The notes: generated from the letters alone by a model not told the origin. A stretch of DNA of 42,110 nucleotides from DATLXH01 sp035576005 (GCA_035576005.1 DATLXH010000011.1:1-42110); one strand, 5' to 3'; shown: positions 18,397 to 27,026, counted from the first letter of the stretch. Numbers and translations are program-made.

Positions 18397-18810
18397 ATGA
18401 AAAAAGCATCCCCGACTGGGAAAGCAGCGCTCGAGATCCTCTTCACCGCACTCAGTGACGGGACGCGACTTCGTCTGCTCAATCTCATGGCGGACAGCGA
18501 GGTCTGCGTCTGCTTCTTTATCGAGGTGCTCGACCAGCCCCAGCCGACGATCTCCCGCCATCTCGCCTTCCTCCGCAAGGCCGGTCTCGTGGCGGATCGT
18601 CGGGATGGAAAGTGGATCCACTACCGCCTGACTCCTCCCCATGATTCTGTTGCCAGTCTGGCCTTTGAAGGAGCCCTCGAGGCGCTGCGTGCCGACCCGA
18701 CCATGCAGCGTGACCTGAAGAAACTCGAATCGGCATGCTGCTCCTCCCGAGTCCCGGAGGTTCTGCGCAGAGCCCCCAAACCTGTCCGCTTGAAACGTCG
18801 AGGAAGATAG
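18397..18810 (+). CDS. arsR: ArsR-family As(III)-responsive repressor
   Basis: This is a 137-residue winged-helix protein. It has the metalloid site EVCVCFF (a Cys-x-Cys in the ELCVCDL position) at the start of the recognition region, the helix QPQPTISRHLAFLRKAGLV, and the wing DRRDGKWIHYRL. Extra cysteines lie near the C-terminus (SACCSS). ATG18397 is chosen because the conserved fold starts there; an in-frame ATG at 18310 would span the operator. It is divergent from arsI-aqpS. Family membership is sure; the inducer (As(III) or methylarsenite) is inferred. Confidence 0.9.
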   Translation: MKKASPTGKAALEILFTALSDGTRLRLLNLMADSEVCVCFFIEVLDQPQPTISRHLAFLRKAGLVADRRDGKWIHYRLTPPHDSVASLAFEGALEALRADPTMQRDLKKLESACCSSRVPEVLRRAPKPVRLKRRGR

Positions 18811-18914
18811 GTCTTGCAGGAGACGACAACTCCTCCTCGCAAGTCACGCTTTGCGGGCGTTTCGAGGACTGCACGCAAATCGACTTTCGGCACCCTCCAT
18901 GCTTCAATGCAGCC

Positions 18915-21900
18915 GTGCGCGAGCCACAGAAGGTCCTGGATTTTTATGCGTTCACCGGCTCGATGCTTGATGCGGTGGTGCTCGCCGACTCTGCTGGTCT
19001 GATCACTTATGTGAACAGGGTCGCAGAAGCGATCTTCGGTTACACCGCAGCTGATCTGGTCGGTCAGCCGATCTCCCGACTGATGCCTCAGCGTTTTGTC
19101 GACGCTCACAATCGCGGAATAGAAAGGTCGAGGGCGGGTGAATCGCCGCGTTTCACCGGACAGATTCTCTCACTCGTGGGCCTGAGAAAAGACGGAACTG
19201 AATTTCCCATCGAGCTCTCACTGACCAGCTGGCAAACAGCGGAAGGTAAGGTTCATAGCGGAATCATTCGAGATTTAACCGAACAGAAGAAAAGCGCTCA
19301 GCGTGCTGAAACGCAGCAGGCCATCACCGCGTTGATTGCGGAGTCGAGGACCCTGGCGGAGGCAGTGGCGCGGGTGATCGAAACCATCTGTCAGAACATG
19401 GACTGGGAAGTCGGCTCCATGTGGATACGCGACCCTCGCTCGGACTCCCTGCGATGCATCCAGTTCTGGGACGCGCGCGCACCGCGACTAAGCGCATTTG
19501 AAAAGCATACGTTCCGGCTCGAGTTCGCGCGAGGCGAAGGGTTGCCGGGTACGATCTGGGAAGGTGGCGTCCCCATCTGGTGGGCCGACCTCGACCAGCA
19601 CGGAGAATTCGTCAGATCGCGTGACGCCGTGGAGCGGGGGCTCAAATCAGCATTCGGCTTTCCGATCATCGATCAGATCGGCACGACAGTGGGTGTCCTG
19701 GAGTTCTTTACCGAGCAGCGGCGTGAACCGGAGCCGCTACTGATGGCCATGATGTCGAGCATCGGTCTTCAGATCGGGACTCTCCTGGACAGCGCACACG
19801 CGGTCGATGCCGTACTGAGCATCGTCGAACAGATGCAGATCGGCGTTATCGTCTATCACGCAGAAGACGTGGACGACGACAGTTCGCTGCGATTGATTTC
19901 CGTCAATCCCGCCGCCTCGAAGATTCTCGGGATTCAATCCGACGAGATGATTGGCAGAACGATCGATGAGAACTTTCCGATGCTTCGAGAAATGGGAATC
20001 CCTGCGATCTATCTCGAGGTGGTTCAGAGTCAGGAATCGATTCAACTCGATGACATGACCTACGACGACGCTCGAGTGACAAGGTCGGTATTCTCGGTGT
20101 CGGCCTTCCCCCTTCCGAACCTTTGCGTGGGAGTCGCATTTGAGAACATCACCAAACGAAAGAATACCGAGGTTCTGGCTGCAGCGGAACGGCGCGTTCT
20201 CGAGCGGATCGTCGAGGGAACGACGCTCAATTTTCTCGAGGAAGTCGCGACATTCTCCGATGAGCAGACGCCGGGTGGGTGCTCGTCGATTCTACTTGTC
20301 TCGTCTGACGGGGCAACTCTCGAGTACGCAGCAGCGCCGGGTCTGCCGAGTGATTTTCTGACCGCCACGGACTCCGTAGCCCTCACTGACGCGCACCACC
20401 CCGCCAGCCTGTCGATAGCCCGGCACTTTCCAATCTTCATCGAGAGTCTGGAGACGGACGATCGCAGCCTCAGCATCCGTCAGCAGGCCATCCAGCAAGG
20501 ATTTCGCGCATGCTGGTCGACACCAATCATCACACTGGCCCGGGAAGCAGTCGGAGCCGTGCTGATCTTTCTTGATGAAGAGCGTTCTCCCAGCCCTCAT
20601 GAGCGCGGAGTCGTGGAGTTCGCTACGCGAATTGCGGCGATCGTCATCGAGCGGAGAAGATCCGAAGAGGCGCTTCAAAAAAGTCAAGCCCGGTTCCGTG
20701 CGCTGATTCAGAATTCCGCCGATGGTGTCACCCTCAGCGACGCGGACGGTCGCACCACGTACCGCTCGCCCACGGCCACTCGGATTCTCGGCTACGAAGA
20801 GCACGAGAGCCCTGACCAATCGTCAATCAAGCTCGTCCACCCGGAGGATATTGATCGGATACGTGAGCAGTTCAATGCCTGCGTGAGCACCGGGGCATCG
20901 TCCCAGTTCCGGACGCGGGTGAAGAGAAAGAATGGCAGCTGGATCTGGATAGAGGGGACGATGTCAAATCTCCTCTCTGACGAGAACGTGCAGTCGATCG
21001 TAATCAACTACCGCGACATCACCGAGCAGTTCGTCGCCGAGCAGACTCTCCGCGAGAGCGAGGAACGATTCAACAGTTTCATGAGTCACGCGCCGCTCGT
21101 CGCATTCACGAAGGACGCGGCCAGCCGGTATATCTGGACCAACGACGAATTCGGGAAAATGTTCGGAGTGCGGCTCGAGGATGTCAAAGGGAAGACGGAC
21201 TTCGAGCTCTTCGATCGGGAAAATGCCGACGTCAATGTGGCAAATGATCAGCTGGTGCTGCACGGAGGTCGCCCGATCGACTCCTCGTCCACGATGGTCA
21301 CTGCTGACGGTGTGGATCGCTCCTGGTTGATGATCAAGTTTCCACTTCACCTCTCATCCGGAGAAGTCAATGTAGGCGGCGTTGCCATCGACGTTACTGA
21401 GCGAAGTGTCCTGGAGAAGAAGCTCGAAGAGACCGAGCGGATCAGTGGTCTCGGGCGGTTGGCTGCCAACATTGCGCACGAGATCAATAATGTCCTGATG
21501 GGAATCCTTCCGTTCGCCGAGGTAATGATGAGGCGGACGAAAGCAGATGAAACACTCCAGAAAGCCGCCACTCACATCATCCGCAGTGTCGAGCGAGGAA
21601 GACGTATCACGCAGGAGATTCTGGCGTTCACTCGCGCCACAGATCCCGTGGTGCGACCGTTCAACCCGGCAAAATGGCTCGAAGATATCGCTCCCGAGCT
21701 GCAACAACTCCTCGGCAATGGCATCGACCTCAGGATCGTTCCGTCAGATCCGGACACCTTCGTTCGAGGAGACGCCGTGCAACTCCAGCAGGTCCTCACG
21801 AATCTTTGCCTGAATGCGCGCGACGCCATGAACGGCGAGGGAACGCTGACGATGACGGTCAGCCAATGTTCGTCCCGCGACACTCTTCCGTTTGTCGGAG

Positions 21901-22541
21901 TAACCCACCCGGAGAAGTTCATCCACTTTTCGATTGCAGATACAGGAACGGGCATCGCGTCCGACGTCATCGGACACATTTTCGAGCCACTCTTCACGAC
22001 CAAGCGTGAAGCCGGTACCGGGCTGGGACTTGCCATTACACATCAACTCATCACCAAGCACGGGGGAGAGATCCACGTCGAGAGCATCGAGGGTAAGGGA
22101 ACGACGTTCCATATCCTGCTTCCCTGTGCTCCGCGCCCCGTCGAGATCGCGAACGCGCAGCCAGCCCCCGCAGTTCGATCGATCAAGCGAGTGGTGCTGG
22201 TCGAGGATGAGCGCCTGGTCGGTGAGGGACTGGTCATGTTGCTCGAGTACGATGGCATTGCCGTTCGCTGGGTTCTCACAGCAGCTGAAGCGCCTGCTGC
22301 AATCGCTGCGTTCGAGCCCGATCTACTCATTCTGGACGTTGGTTTGCCCGACATGAACGGCTTCGATCTTTACCGCCAGCTCAAGTTGCATTTCCCTCAT
22401 CTGCCGACGATTTTCTCGACGGGTCATGGCGATCAATCACTCGTCGCGCAGTTCGGTGACGCACCCGTCGCATATCTTCTGAAACCCTACGAATACGAAA
22501 CGCTCAACAGGGCCATGACCGAGCTAATCGGCACAGGATGA
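18915..22541 (+). CDS. Large PAS/GAF hybrid histidine kinase with C-terminal receiver
   Basis: The product is about 1,208 residues. The order is PAS (MLDAVVLADSAGLITYVN), GAF (about 130-290, DWEVGSMWIRD), PAS-like (about 305-410), GAF (about 430-590), PAS (RFRALIQNSADGVTLSDADG) and PAS (RFNSFMSHAPLVAFTKD). HisKA follows with NIAHEINNVLMGILPF (His855), then HATPase_c (LTNLCLNARDAM, DTGTGI, GTGLGLAI), then a receiver (Asp1141 in LLILDVGLPDMNG; Lys in LLKPYE). No membrane helix is seen. The start is uncertain: the frame is open from ATG18735, but that would overlap arsR by 76 nt. GTG18915 is the first start beyond arsR and precedes the first PAS; ATG18963 is another candidate. It may be co-transcribed with arsR, but no functional link is evident. 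Confidence 0.88.
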   Translation: MREPQKVLDFYAFTGSMLDAVVLADSAGLITYVNRVAEAIFGYTAADLVGQPISRLMPQRFVDAHNRGIERSRAGESPRFTGQILSLVGLRKDGTEFPIELSLTSWQTAEGKVHSGIIRDLTEQKKSAQRAETQQAITALIAESRTLAEAVARVIETICQNMDWEVGSMWIRDPRSDSLRCIQFWDARAPRLSAFEKHTFRLEFARGEGLPGTIWEGGVPIWWADLDQHGEFVRSRDAVERGLKSAFGFPIIDQIGTTVGVLEFFTEQRREPEPLLMAMMSSIGLQIGTLLDSAHAVDAVLSIVEQMQIGVIVYHAEDVDDDSSLRLISVNPAASKILGIQSDEMIGRTIDENFPMLREMGIPAIYLEVVQSQESIQLDDMTYDDARVTRSVFSVSAFPLPNLCVGVAFENITKRKNTEVLAAAERRVLERIVEGTTLNFLEEVATFSDEQTPGGCSSILLVSSDGATLEYAAAPGLPSDFLTATDSVALTDAHHPASLSIARHFPIFIESLETDDRSLSIRQQAIQQGFRACWSTPIITLAREAVGAVLIFLDEERSPSPHERGVVEFATRIAAIVIERRRSEEALQKSQARFRALIQNSADGVTLSDADGRTTYRSPTATRILGYEEHESPDQSSIKLVHPEDIDRIREQFNACVSTGASSQFRTRVKRKNGSWIWIEGTMSNLLSDENVQSIVINYRDITEQFVAEQTLRESEERFNSFMSHAPLVAFTKDAASRYIWTNDEFGKMFGVRLEDVKGKTDFELFDRENADVNVANDQLVLHGGRPIDSSSTMVTADGVDRSWLMIKFPLHLSSGEVNVGGVAIDVTERSVLEKKLEETERISGLGRLAANIAHEINNVLMGILPFAEVMMRRTKADETLQKAATHIIRSVERGRRITQEILAFTRATDPVVRPFNPAKWLEDIAPELQQLLGNGIDLRIVPSDPDTFVRGDAVQLQQVLTNLCLNARDAMNGEGTLTMTVSQCSSRDTLPFVGVTHPEKFIHFSIADTGTGIASDVIGHIFEPLFTTKREAGTGLGLAITHQLITKHGGEIHVESIEGKGTTFHILLPCAPRPVEIANAQPAPAVRSIKRVVLVEDERLVGEGLVMLLEYDGIAVRWVLTAAEAPAAIAAFEPDLLILDVGLPDMNGFDLYRQLKLHFPHLPTIFSTGHGDQSLVAQFGDAPVAYLLKPYEYETLNRAMTELIGTG

Positions 22542-22584
22542 CCAGGACCACCTGGTCCCACCGCATTTCTGTGAGAAATGCGGG
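22540..22584. terminator. Paired hairpins after the kinase gene; minimal repeat copy
   Basis: Immediately after the kinase stop codon come GACCAGG-acca-CCTGGTC (22540-22557) and the perfect CCGCATTTCT-gtg-AGAAATGCGG (22561-22583). There is no U tract, so termination is only possible. The second hairpin equals the two termini of the 184-bp palindromic element (GCATTTCTCACA / TGTGAGAAATGC) fused together, so it looks like a collapsed copy of that element. Confidence 0.55.
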
Positions 22585-22613
22585 TTAAGCGCTTCACGCG
22601 ATGCAGAGTCGGA

Positions 22614-23489
22614 ATGAGAGCGAGACCCAACCCGTTGATCGAAGCGATGCCGACCGCACCTCTGACCGACGCCCGCGACTGCCCGAGTCCTGCCCTTGTC
22701 GAGCTCGACGCCGACCACCCCGGATTTCACGACCCGATTTACCGTCGTAGACGTGACGCCATCGCCCAGGCGGCGCTTACGTACTGTGATGGCGACCCGG
22801 TTCCGGTCATCGACTACACGGCAGCCGAGCAGGACGTCTGGCGCGAGGTGTGGCGCTCGCTCGAACCGCTTCACCGCAAGTATGCATGCCGCGAATACGT
22901 CGAGGCATCGGTGGCGATCGATCTATCGCGTGACCAGATTCCACAGCTTGTCGACATCAATCGCAGGATCACACCCACCTACGGGTTCCGCATGCATCCT
23001 GTTGCAGGACTCGTGACCGCGAAGGCCTTTCTTACCCAGCTCGCCAGCGGCGTATTTCTCTCCACTCAGTACATGCGACACCACAGCGTGCCGCTCTATA
23101 CACCTGAACCCGATGTCGTTCACGAGCTCATCGGTCACGCTGCAACGTTCGTCCATCCCGGATTCGCCGCTCTCAACCGCGCATTCGGCGAGGCGACCTT
23201 GCGTGCAAGCGACGAAACCGTCGAAAAGATCGGCCGGCTCTACTGGTACACCCTCGAGTTCGGGCTGGTCATGGAAGCTGGTGACGTGAAAGTGTGCGGC
23301 GCCGGGCTTCTCTCGTCATTCGGTGAACTGGGGCGCTTTGAGCGGGAGGAAAAGTTGCTCTCGTGGGACGTCGAGAGAATCGCAGGGACAGCTTACGATC
23401 CTACCCACTATCAGGAGAATCTCTTCGTCGCTCCTGGCTTCAGCATCATGGTCGATGAAGTGATGGCCTGGCTCGACGCGAATGTTTGA
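22614..23489 (+). CDS. phhA: Phenylalanine 4-monooxygenase (aromatic amino acid hydroxylase)
   Basis: The 291-residue product is a bacterial pterin-dependent phenylalanine hydroxylase that converts Phe to Tyr with tetrahydrobiopterin or a related pterin. The iron facial triad is clear: His170 and His175 in VVHELIGHAATF and Glu215 in YWYTLEFGLV. Other signatures are the pterin-loop region TPTYGFRMHPVAG and MRHHSVPLYTPEPD. Length is typical of monomeric bacterial enzymes. ATG22614 is preferred because the in-frame ATG22578 lies in the hairpin repeat; ATG22647 is also possible. The pterin recycling enzyme (phhB) is not beside it. Confidence 0.93.
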   Translation: MRARPNPLIEAMPTAPLTDARDCPSPALVELDADHPGFHDPIYRRRRDAIAQAALTYCDGDPVPVIDYTAAEQDVWREVWRSLEPLHRKYACREYVEASVAIDLSRDQIPQLVDINRRITPTYGFRMHPVAGLVTAKAFLTQLASGVFLSTQYMRHHSVPLYTPEPDVVHELIGHAATFVHPGFAALNRAFGEATLRASDETVEKIGRLYWYTLEFGLVMEAGDVKVCGAGLLSSFGELGRFEREEKLLSWDVERIAGTAYDPTHYQENLFVAPGFSIMVDEVMAWLDANV

Positions 23490-23555
23490 TCAGCGGCTGC
23501 GCTGTCGATTGAAGCGAGTACATCCAGCCAGTACATTTTTCGAGAGGGACGATCG

Positions 23556-24005
23556 ATGAAGAGAGTTCTTTTCCTTTCGGCAGCTTTGTCGCTGCTATCC
23601 TCGGTGGCATGCACCTCGAATCGAACTGATCGTTCGAATCCCTCCGTGAGAACGAATGAAACAGTGCTCAGCTACGGCTCGCTCGTAGCGCAACTCCGGG
23701 AAGGAGGTCTCCGCGTCGAGACTCTGGACGAAATTCAGCAGCCGTTCTTCACACCGCCTGCTCGCGTGATCAGCATTGGTGATGGCGAAGCGCAGGTCTA
23801 CGAATACGTCGATGATAAGAGCGCAGCCACCGAAGCGGCGAGGGTAGCCCCGAATGGGAGCATCGGCGGCTCGATGCCGATGTGGATCGCCCCGCCGCAC
23901 TTTTTCCGCAAGGGACGACTGATCGTTCTTTACCTCGGCTCGGACGTGCGCTCCCTCGGCAGAATGCGTGAGCTCCTCGGCGTTGAGTTTGCCGGCCAGC
24001 AGTAG
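23556..24005 (+). CDS. Small lipoprotein of unknown function
   Basis: The 149-residue protein begins MKRVLFLSAALSLLSSVAC, a lipoprotein signal with Cys19, and has GAGAGGGA before the ATG. The mature part includes TPPARVISIGDGEAQVYEYVD and RKGRLIVLYLGSD, a compact alpha/beta pattern that I do not assign to a family. It lies 66 nt downstream of the phenylalanine hydroxylase gene on the same strand and may share its transcript, but nothing indicates a shared role. Confidence 0.75.
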   Translation: MKRVLFLSAALSLLSSVACTSNRTDRSNPSVRTNETVLSYGSLVAQLREGGLRVETLDEIQQPFFTPPARVISIGDGEAQVYEYVDDKSAATEAARVAPNGSIGGSMPMWIAPPHFFRKGRLIVLYLGSDVRSLGRMRELLGVEFAGQQ

Positions 24006-24049
24006 CTCGCACGAGTCAGGAACCCGAGGCGGTAGAACGCCGCGTTGAT

Positions 24050-24138
24050 GAGCCGCGTCAGCGGCGGCTCCCTCTCCCCGGCGGGGAGAGGGAAGCGAGC
24101 GAAGCGAAGCAGGGAGAGGGGCGTGAAAGTCTCGCGAG
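24050..24138. repeat. 'CTCTCCCC' palindromic repeat, half copy
   Basis: This copy has one hairpin end only: GAGCCGCGTCAGCGGCGG, the CTCTCCCCGGCGGGGAGAG core, then AGCGAAGCGAAGCAGGGAG and GGCGTGAAAGTCTCGCGA. The same half, in the opposite orientation, lies at 41829-41915, and in both places an arm of the 184-bp palindrome follows the GTCTCGCGA end. Confidence 0.85.
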
Positions 24139-24182
24139 TGGGTAGAAAAGGAAGAGGCCTTCGGATCCACCGCGCCCCCTCT

Positions 24183-24250
24183 TAGCCCGCATTTCTCACA
24201 CTCCTTCTGCTGCGGCAGCGGATAGCGGCCTGTCTGCTTCGTTGCACAAC
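24183..24250. repeat. One arm of the 184-bp palindromic element
   Basis: The segment starts TAGCCCGCATTTCTCACAC and continues through TGCGGCAGCGGATAGCGG to CTGTCTGCTTCGTTGCACAACG. It matches one arm of the complete element at 41634-41817 (as reverse complement) and the start of the copy at 1. The centre and second arm are absent; sequence diverges after 24250. Confidence 0.8.
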
Positions 24251-24262
24251 GGCGGCGCCCCG

Positions 24263-24294
24263 AAAAAAAAGGGCAAGGCCTAAGCCTCGCCCTT
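24263..24294 (-). terminator. Rho-independent terminator for the metalloprotease remnant
   Basis: On the minus strand a stem AAGGGC-AGGC / GCCT-GCCCTT (24269-24294, loop ctaa) is followed by eight T residues (A tract on the plus strand at 24263-24270). It lies just beyond the stop at 24317, so a real transcription unit once ended here. Confidence 0.85.
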
Positions 24295-24316
24295 GTATCA
24301 ATACTGGTTCTGACTA

Positions 24317-24901
24317 CTATTCGTCGTGCTGTCCTGGTGCATCTTTCTGTTGAGCATCGGGTGCCCAGAAGATGTGTGTGATCAGCGTTTCACGCTCGCC
24401 GGTCACACTGTCATTTCCCAGAAATCGCTCGAACTGGTTAGGGCGACCTTCGCGATCGTATCCGATCGGGGTTCCCCACTGATCGTTCATGCCCATGAGG
24501 TCGATTGTTGCCGAACGCTGGCCAGCGCGAATCATCTCGTTGAAGGCAGTCGTAGCATCGGTGTGACCATAATCCGAGGAAAGCTGGTTGTAGTCGTGGG
24601 TATTCGGAGCACGATTCGAAGGACCGTAGTTGAAGCCATTCACAGTGCCGCCATCGGGCGCGTTCGTGTAATCCATGCATGATCCGAGGTTGTAATTGCC
24701 GAAAGCCTCATCCTGGTGTCCGAGTCCGAAGTTGTGACCGATCTCCTGGCAGGTGACCATATCGCGCCAGCCGGGGGTGTTGTATTGGGCCGTGTCAAAG
24801 TAGGTGTCGTTCAGTTTTGTATACGCTTTGGTGATATGGCTGCCGCTTGCGTAAATGCCGACGCTGGTGAAGTGGTGAACTGACACACCCGGCTTGGCCA
24901 C
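24317..24901 (-). pseudogene. 5'-truncated secreted metalloprotease (QExxHxxGxxH)
   Basis: The open frame gives 194 residues and resembles the C-terminal half of secreted reprolysin-like or M43-like zinc proteases: GSHITKAYTKLNDTYFDTAQY, then TCQEIGHNFGLGHQDEAF and CMDYTNAPDG (a Met-turn-like element). The first zinc-ligand position reads Gln instead of His (QEIGHNFGLGH). I recall related proteins with CQEVGH, so this may be family-wide rather than damage. There is no signal peptide, propeptide or credible start: the frame is cut at 24903 where a palindromic repeat begins. It keeps its own terminator downstream. Confidence 0.65.
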
Positions 24902-24902
24902 G

Positions 24903-25094
24903 CGGCCCGAAGGGCGAATCCCTCTCCCCGGCGGGGAGAGGGTGGTCGCGTAAGCGGCCGGGAGAGGGGCCGCGAGAGATACGAAGACCTCGCCCTTTCC
25001 GACGGACTGGCGAGACTTTCACGCCCCTCTCCCTGCTTCGCTCCGCTTGCTTCCCTCTCCCCGCCGGGGAGAGGGATACGCCGCTTCGCGGCTC
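24903..25094. repeat. 'CTCTCCCC' palindromic repeat, composite copy 3 (inverted)
   Basis: The layout is the same as 16951-17139: CGGCCCGAAGGGCG, first core near 24922-24942, GAGAGATACGAAGACC spacer, GCGAGACTTTCACGCCCCTC, second core near 25055-25075, end CGCCGCTTCGCGGCTC. It sits precisely at the 5' edge of the metalloprotease remnant. Confidence 0.85.
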
Positions 25095-25169
25095 ATCCAT
25101 AACCTCTCCCTTCCGGGATTGGCCAGTTGGCCCCTTCCGGACTCTGGTGTGTCTGTGGGCGGTGCGGCC

Positions 25170-25204
25170 AAAAGAAAAAGCCCGGCGAGACTTCGCCGGG
25201 CTTT
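25170..25204 (-). terminator. Rho-independent terminator of the subtilase gene
   Basis: The stem AAAGCCCGGCGA / TCGCCGGGCTTT (25177-25204, loop gact) is followed on the minus strand by a T-rich tract (plus-strand AAAAGAAAAA from 25170). It lies 24 nt beyond the stop of the subtilase gene at 25228. Confidence 0.9.
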
Positions 25205-25227
25205 CTCGTTGAAGCTTCATCAAGGAA

Positions 25228-26775
25228 CTATAGACCGAGCGATTTCGCTGCATTGACGCGGCCATGGCCGTACGTTGTGTCGTAGCCGGCAGCGCCCTTG
25301 TCATCACAGCCGTTCTTGAGCTTTGTCTCGACATCGCTCGCGCTCAGGAGCGGGTTGCTCGCCCAGATGAGAGCGACGACGCCAGCCGCGTGCGGCGTGG
25401 CCATCGATGTTCCGTCATAATAATCCCATGAACTGGCCTGGTTGACGACCGTTGCAGCCGCGCCGACCTGTGTCTTCAACGTCGCGCCCGCCGCATCCGA
25501 GATGGAGACCGCAGGAATCCATGCTCCCGCGGCACCGAGGGTGCCAGTGAAGTCTCCCGCAGCGTTGTTATAGATGATTGCCGCCGCAGCGCCTTGATTG
25601 GTAGCGTTCGTGACTTTGGTGGCGAAATCAAGTGTGCCGCGCTGAATCAACGCAACGAAGCCCGTCGCACCATTGGTGGCGCACTCGCCAGGGTTCCCGA
25701 TGCCGCAGTTGACGAGGGTGCCGGTTGTCCCGCTCGTGCTCCCTGCGAACTCAAGACCGAAGGCGGTGAATGTGGAAGTGGCTGTACCGGCCGAAGCTTC
25801 TTTACCGGTGCCTGTTGGAACAGACGAGAGCACCAGTACGCCAGGTGCCGTGACATCAATGCCGGTGCCTTTGTTGGAAAAGGTGGCCACGACGTCATTC
25901 TTATCGACCGCGCCAACCGCGACATTCACTGGATATGCAGCCGGATAGGAGACCCTGGTGGCGCCATCGTTACCGGTCGCTGCCACGACCACGGCGCCTT
26001 TGGTGCGCATCTCCTTGTAGAAGTTTTCTTCCGTGCGGGACTTGAGGCCGCCACCGAGCGAAAGGTTAATGATCTTTGTGCTCTGAGTCTCGACCATCCA
26101 CCGCACGCCGCGCATGATGTCCGAGCTCGAGCCACCTGTCGGTCCCAGGACGCGGGCATGTGTGAGCTTGGAGGAGTAGGCGACACCGAGCACGCCGCTC
26201 GTATTGTTGACGGCCAGAATGGTGCCGGCAACGTGGGTTGCATGCGTCTCTCCATCATTCTGGTAGCCGCTACCGCTGCATGGGTTTTTCTGCACGCAGT
26301 CGATCGAAGCCACGAGGTTCCCTGCGATGTCGACATGCGCAATGTCCAGCTGTGTATCGGCAACGCCGACTCTGATGCCCCCACCGCTGTTTCCTGCGTT
26401 ATGAACGTTCACCGCTTTCGTGGTGACGAGCCCGTACAGCCCGTTTGAAACGCTTGGCGTCACCTGCTGCGTCGTGAGATCCATCTTGTAGCGCATCGGA
26501 ACTTCCTCGACGTAGAGGACATTCGGGTTGTTCTGAATAGCGAGCAGCGCCACAGAGTTCCCGATTTTGATCTCGATCGCGCCTGCCTCGGCGATCTCGT
26601 CAGTCACGGACGCGCCGTGGGACTTCACCATTGCCTTGTTCTTTTCTTTGACGCCGTCTTTGAAAGCAACGTAATACGCGCCTTCGACTTTCTCCGGCTT
26701 CGCGGCAAACGCCGGAAGTGCAAGCACCGCAATCATGGCGGCGGAACCAAACAGACCCAGGGATGATCTCGACAT
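25228..26775 (-). CDS. Secreted subtilisin-family protease (S8) with PA domain
   Basis: The 515-residue preproprotein has a Sec signal (GLFGSAAMIAVLALPAFAA), an I9-type propeptide (about 32-95, ending YVEEVPMRY), and an S8 catalytic domain with Asp140 (GVADTQLD), His178 (GETHATHVAGT), oxyanion Asn269 (AATGND) and Ser457 (GTSMATPHAAG). Between Asn and Ser a protease-associated (PA) domain is inserted (about 330-445, with GFVALIQRG and AAAAIIYNNAAG). GGAGAGA lies upstream of the ATG and a strong terminator follows the stop. It would degrade extracellular protein; the PA insert may control substrate access. Confidence 0.95.
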   Translation of the reverse strand: MSRSSLGLFGSAAMIAVLALPAFAAKPEKVEGAYYVAFKDGVKEKNKAMVKSHGASVTDEIAEAGAIEIKIGNSVALLAIQNNPNVLYVEEVPMRYKMDLTTQQVTPSVSNGLYGLVTTKAVNVHNAGNSGGGIRVGVADTQLDIAHVDIAGNLVASIDCVQKNPCSGSGYQNDGETHATHVAGTILAVNNTSGVLGVAYSSKLTHARVLGPTGGSSSDIMRGVRWMVETQSTKIINLSLGGGLKSRTEENFYKEMRTKGAVVVAATGNDGATRVSYPAAYPVNVAVGAVDKNDVVATFSNKGTGIDVTAPGVLVLSSVPTGTGKEASAGTATSTFTAFGLEFAGSTSGTTGTLVNCGIGNPGECATNGATGFVALIQRGTLDFATKVTNATNQGAAAAIIYNNAAGDFTGTLGAAGAWIPAVSISDAAGATLKTQVGAAATVVNQASSWDYYDGTSMATPHAAGVVALIWASNPLLSASDVETKLKNGCDDKGAAGYDTTYGHGRVNAAKSLGL

Positions 26776-27026
26776 TCGCTATCTCTCCACTTCGGACACC
26801 TGTAAGGGGTTAACAGCAACTCGGGCTTCGTCAAGAACCCCGGGGAAGTTTACGGATCGTTTACATCGTATTCAACCAATAACTAATGGATTTGGCGGGG
26901 GAACAATTCCTCGTTTCGAAGGGACGAGCAGAAAATCTTGTAGGACTCGACTGACGGCAAGAGCCCGATTTCAAAGTGGCCTCTTTCGTGACCACCAACC
27001 GGCACACCTCTTGAAATGTCCGAGGT
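26776..27026. other. Intergenic region upstream of the subtilase
   Basis: This stretch separates divergent genes. It holds the ribosome site of the subtilase and a relatively AT-rich part (26850-26950) suited to promoters. I see no repeat, operator or RNA gene in it. Confidence 0.4.

Noticed and set aside
24795..25334. Minus-strand frame spanning the repeat and terminator
   Set aside because: It crosses a terminator and palindromic repeat and overlaps real genes at both ends.
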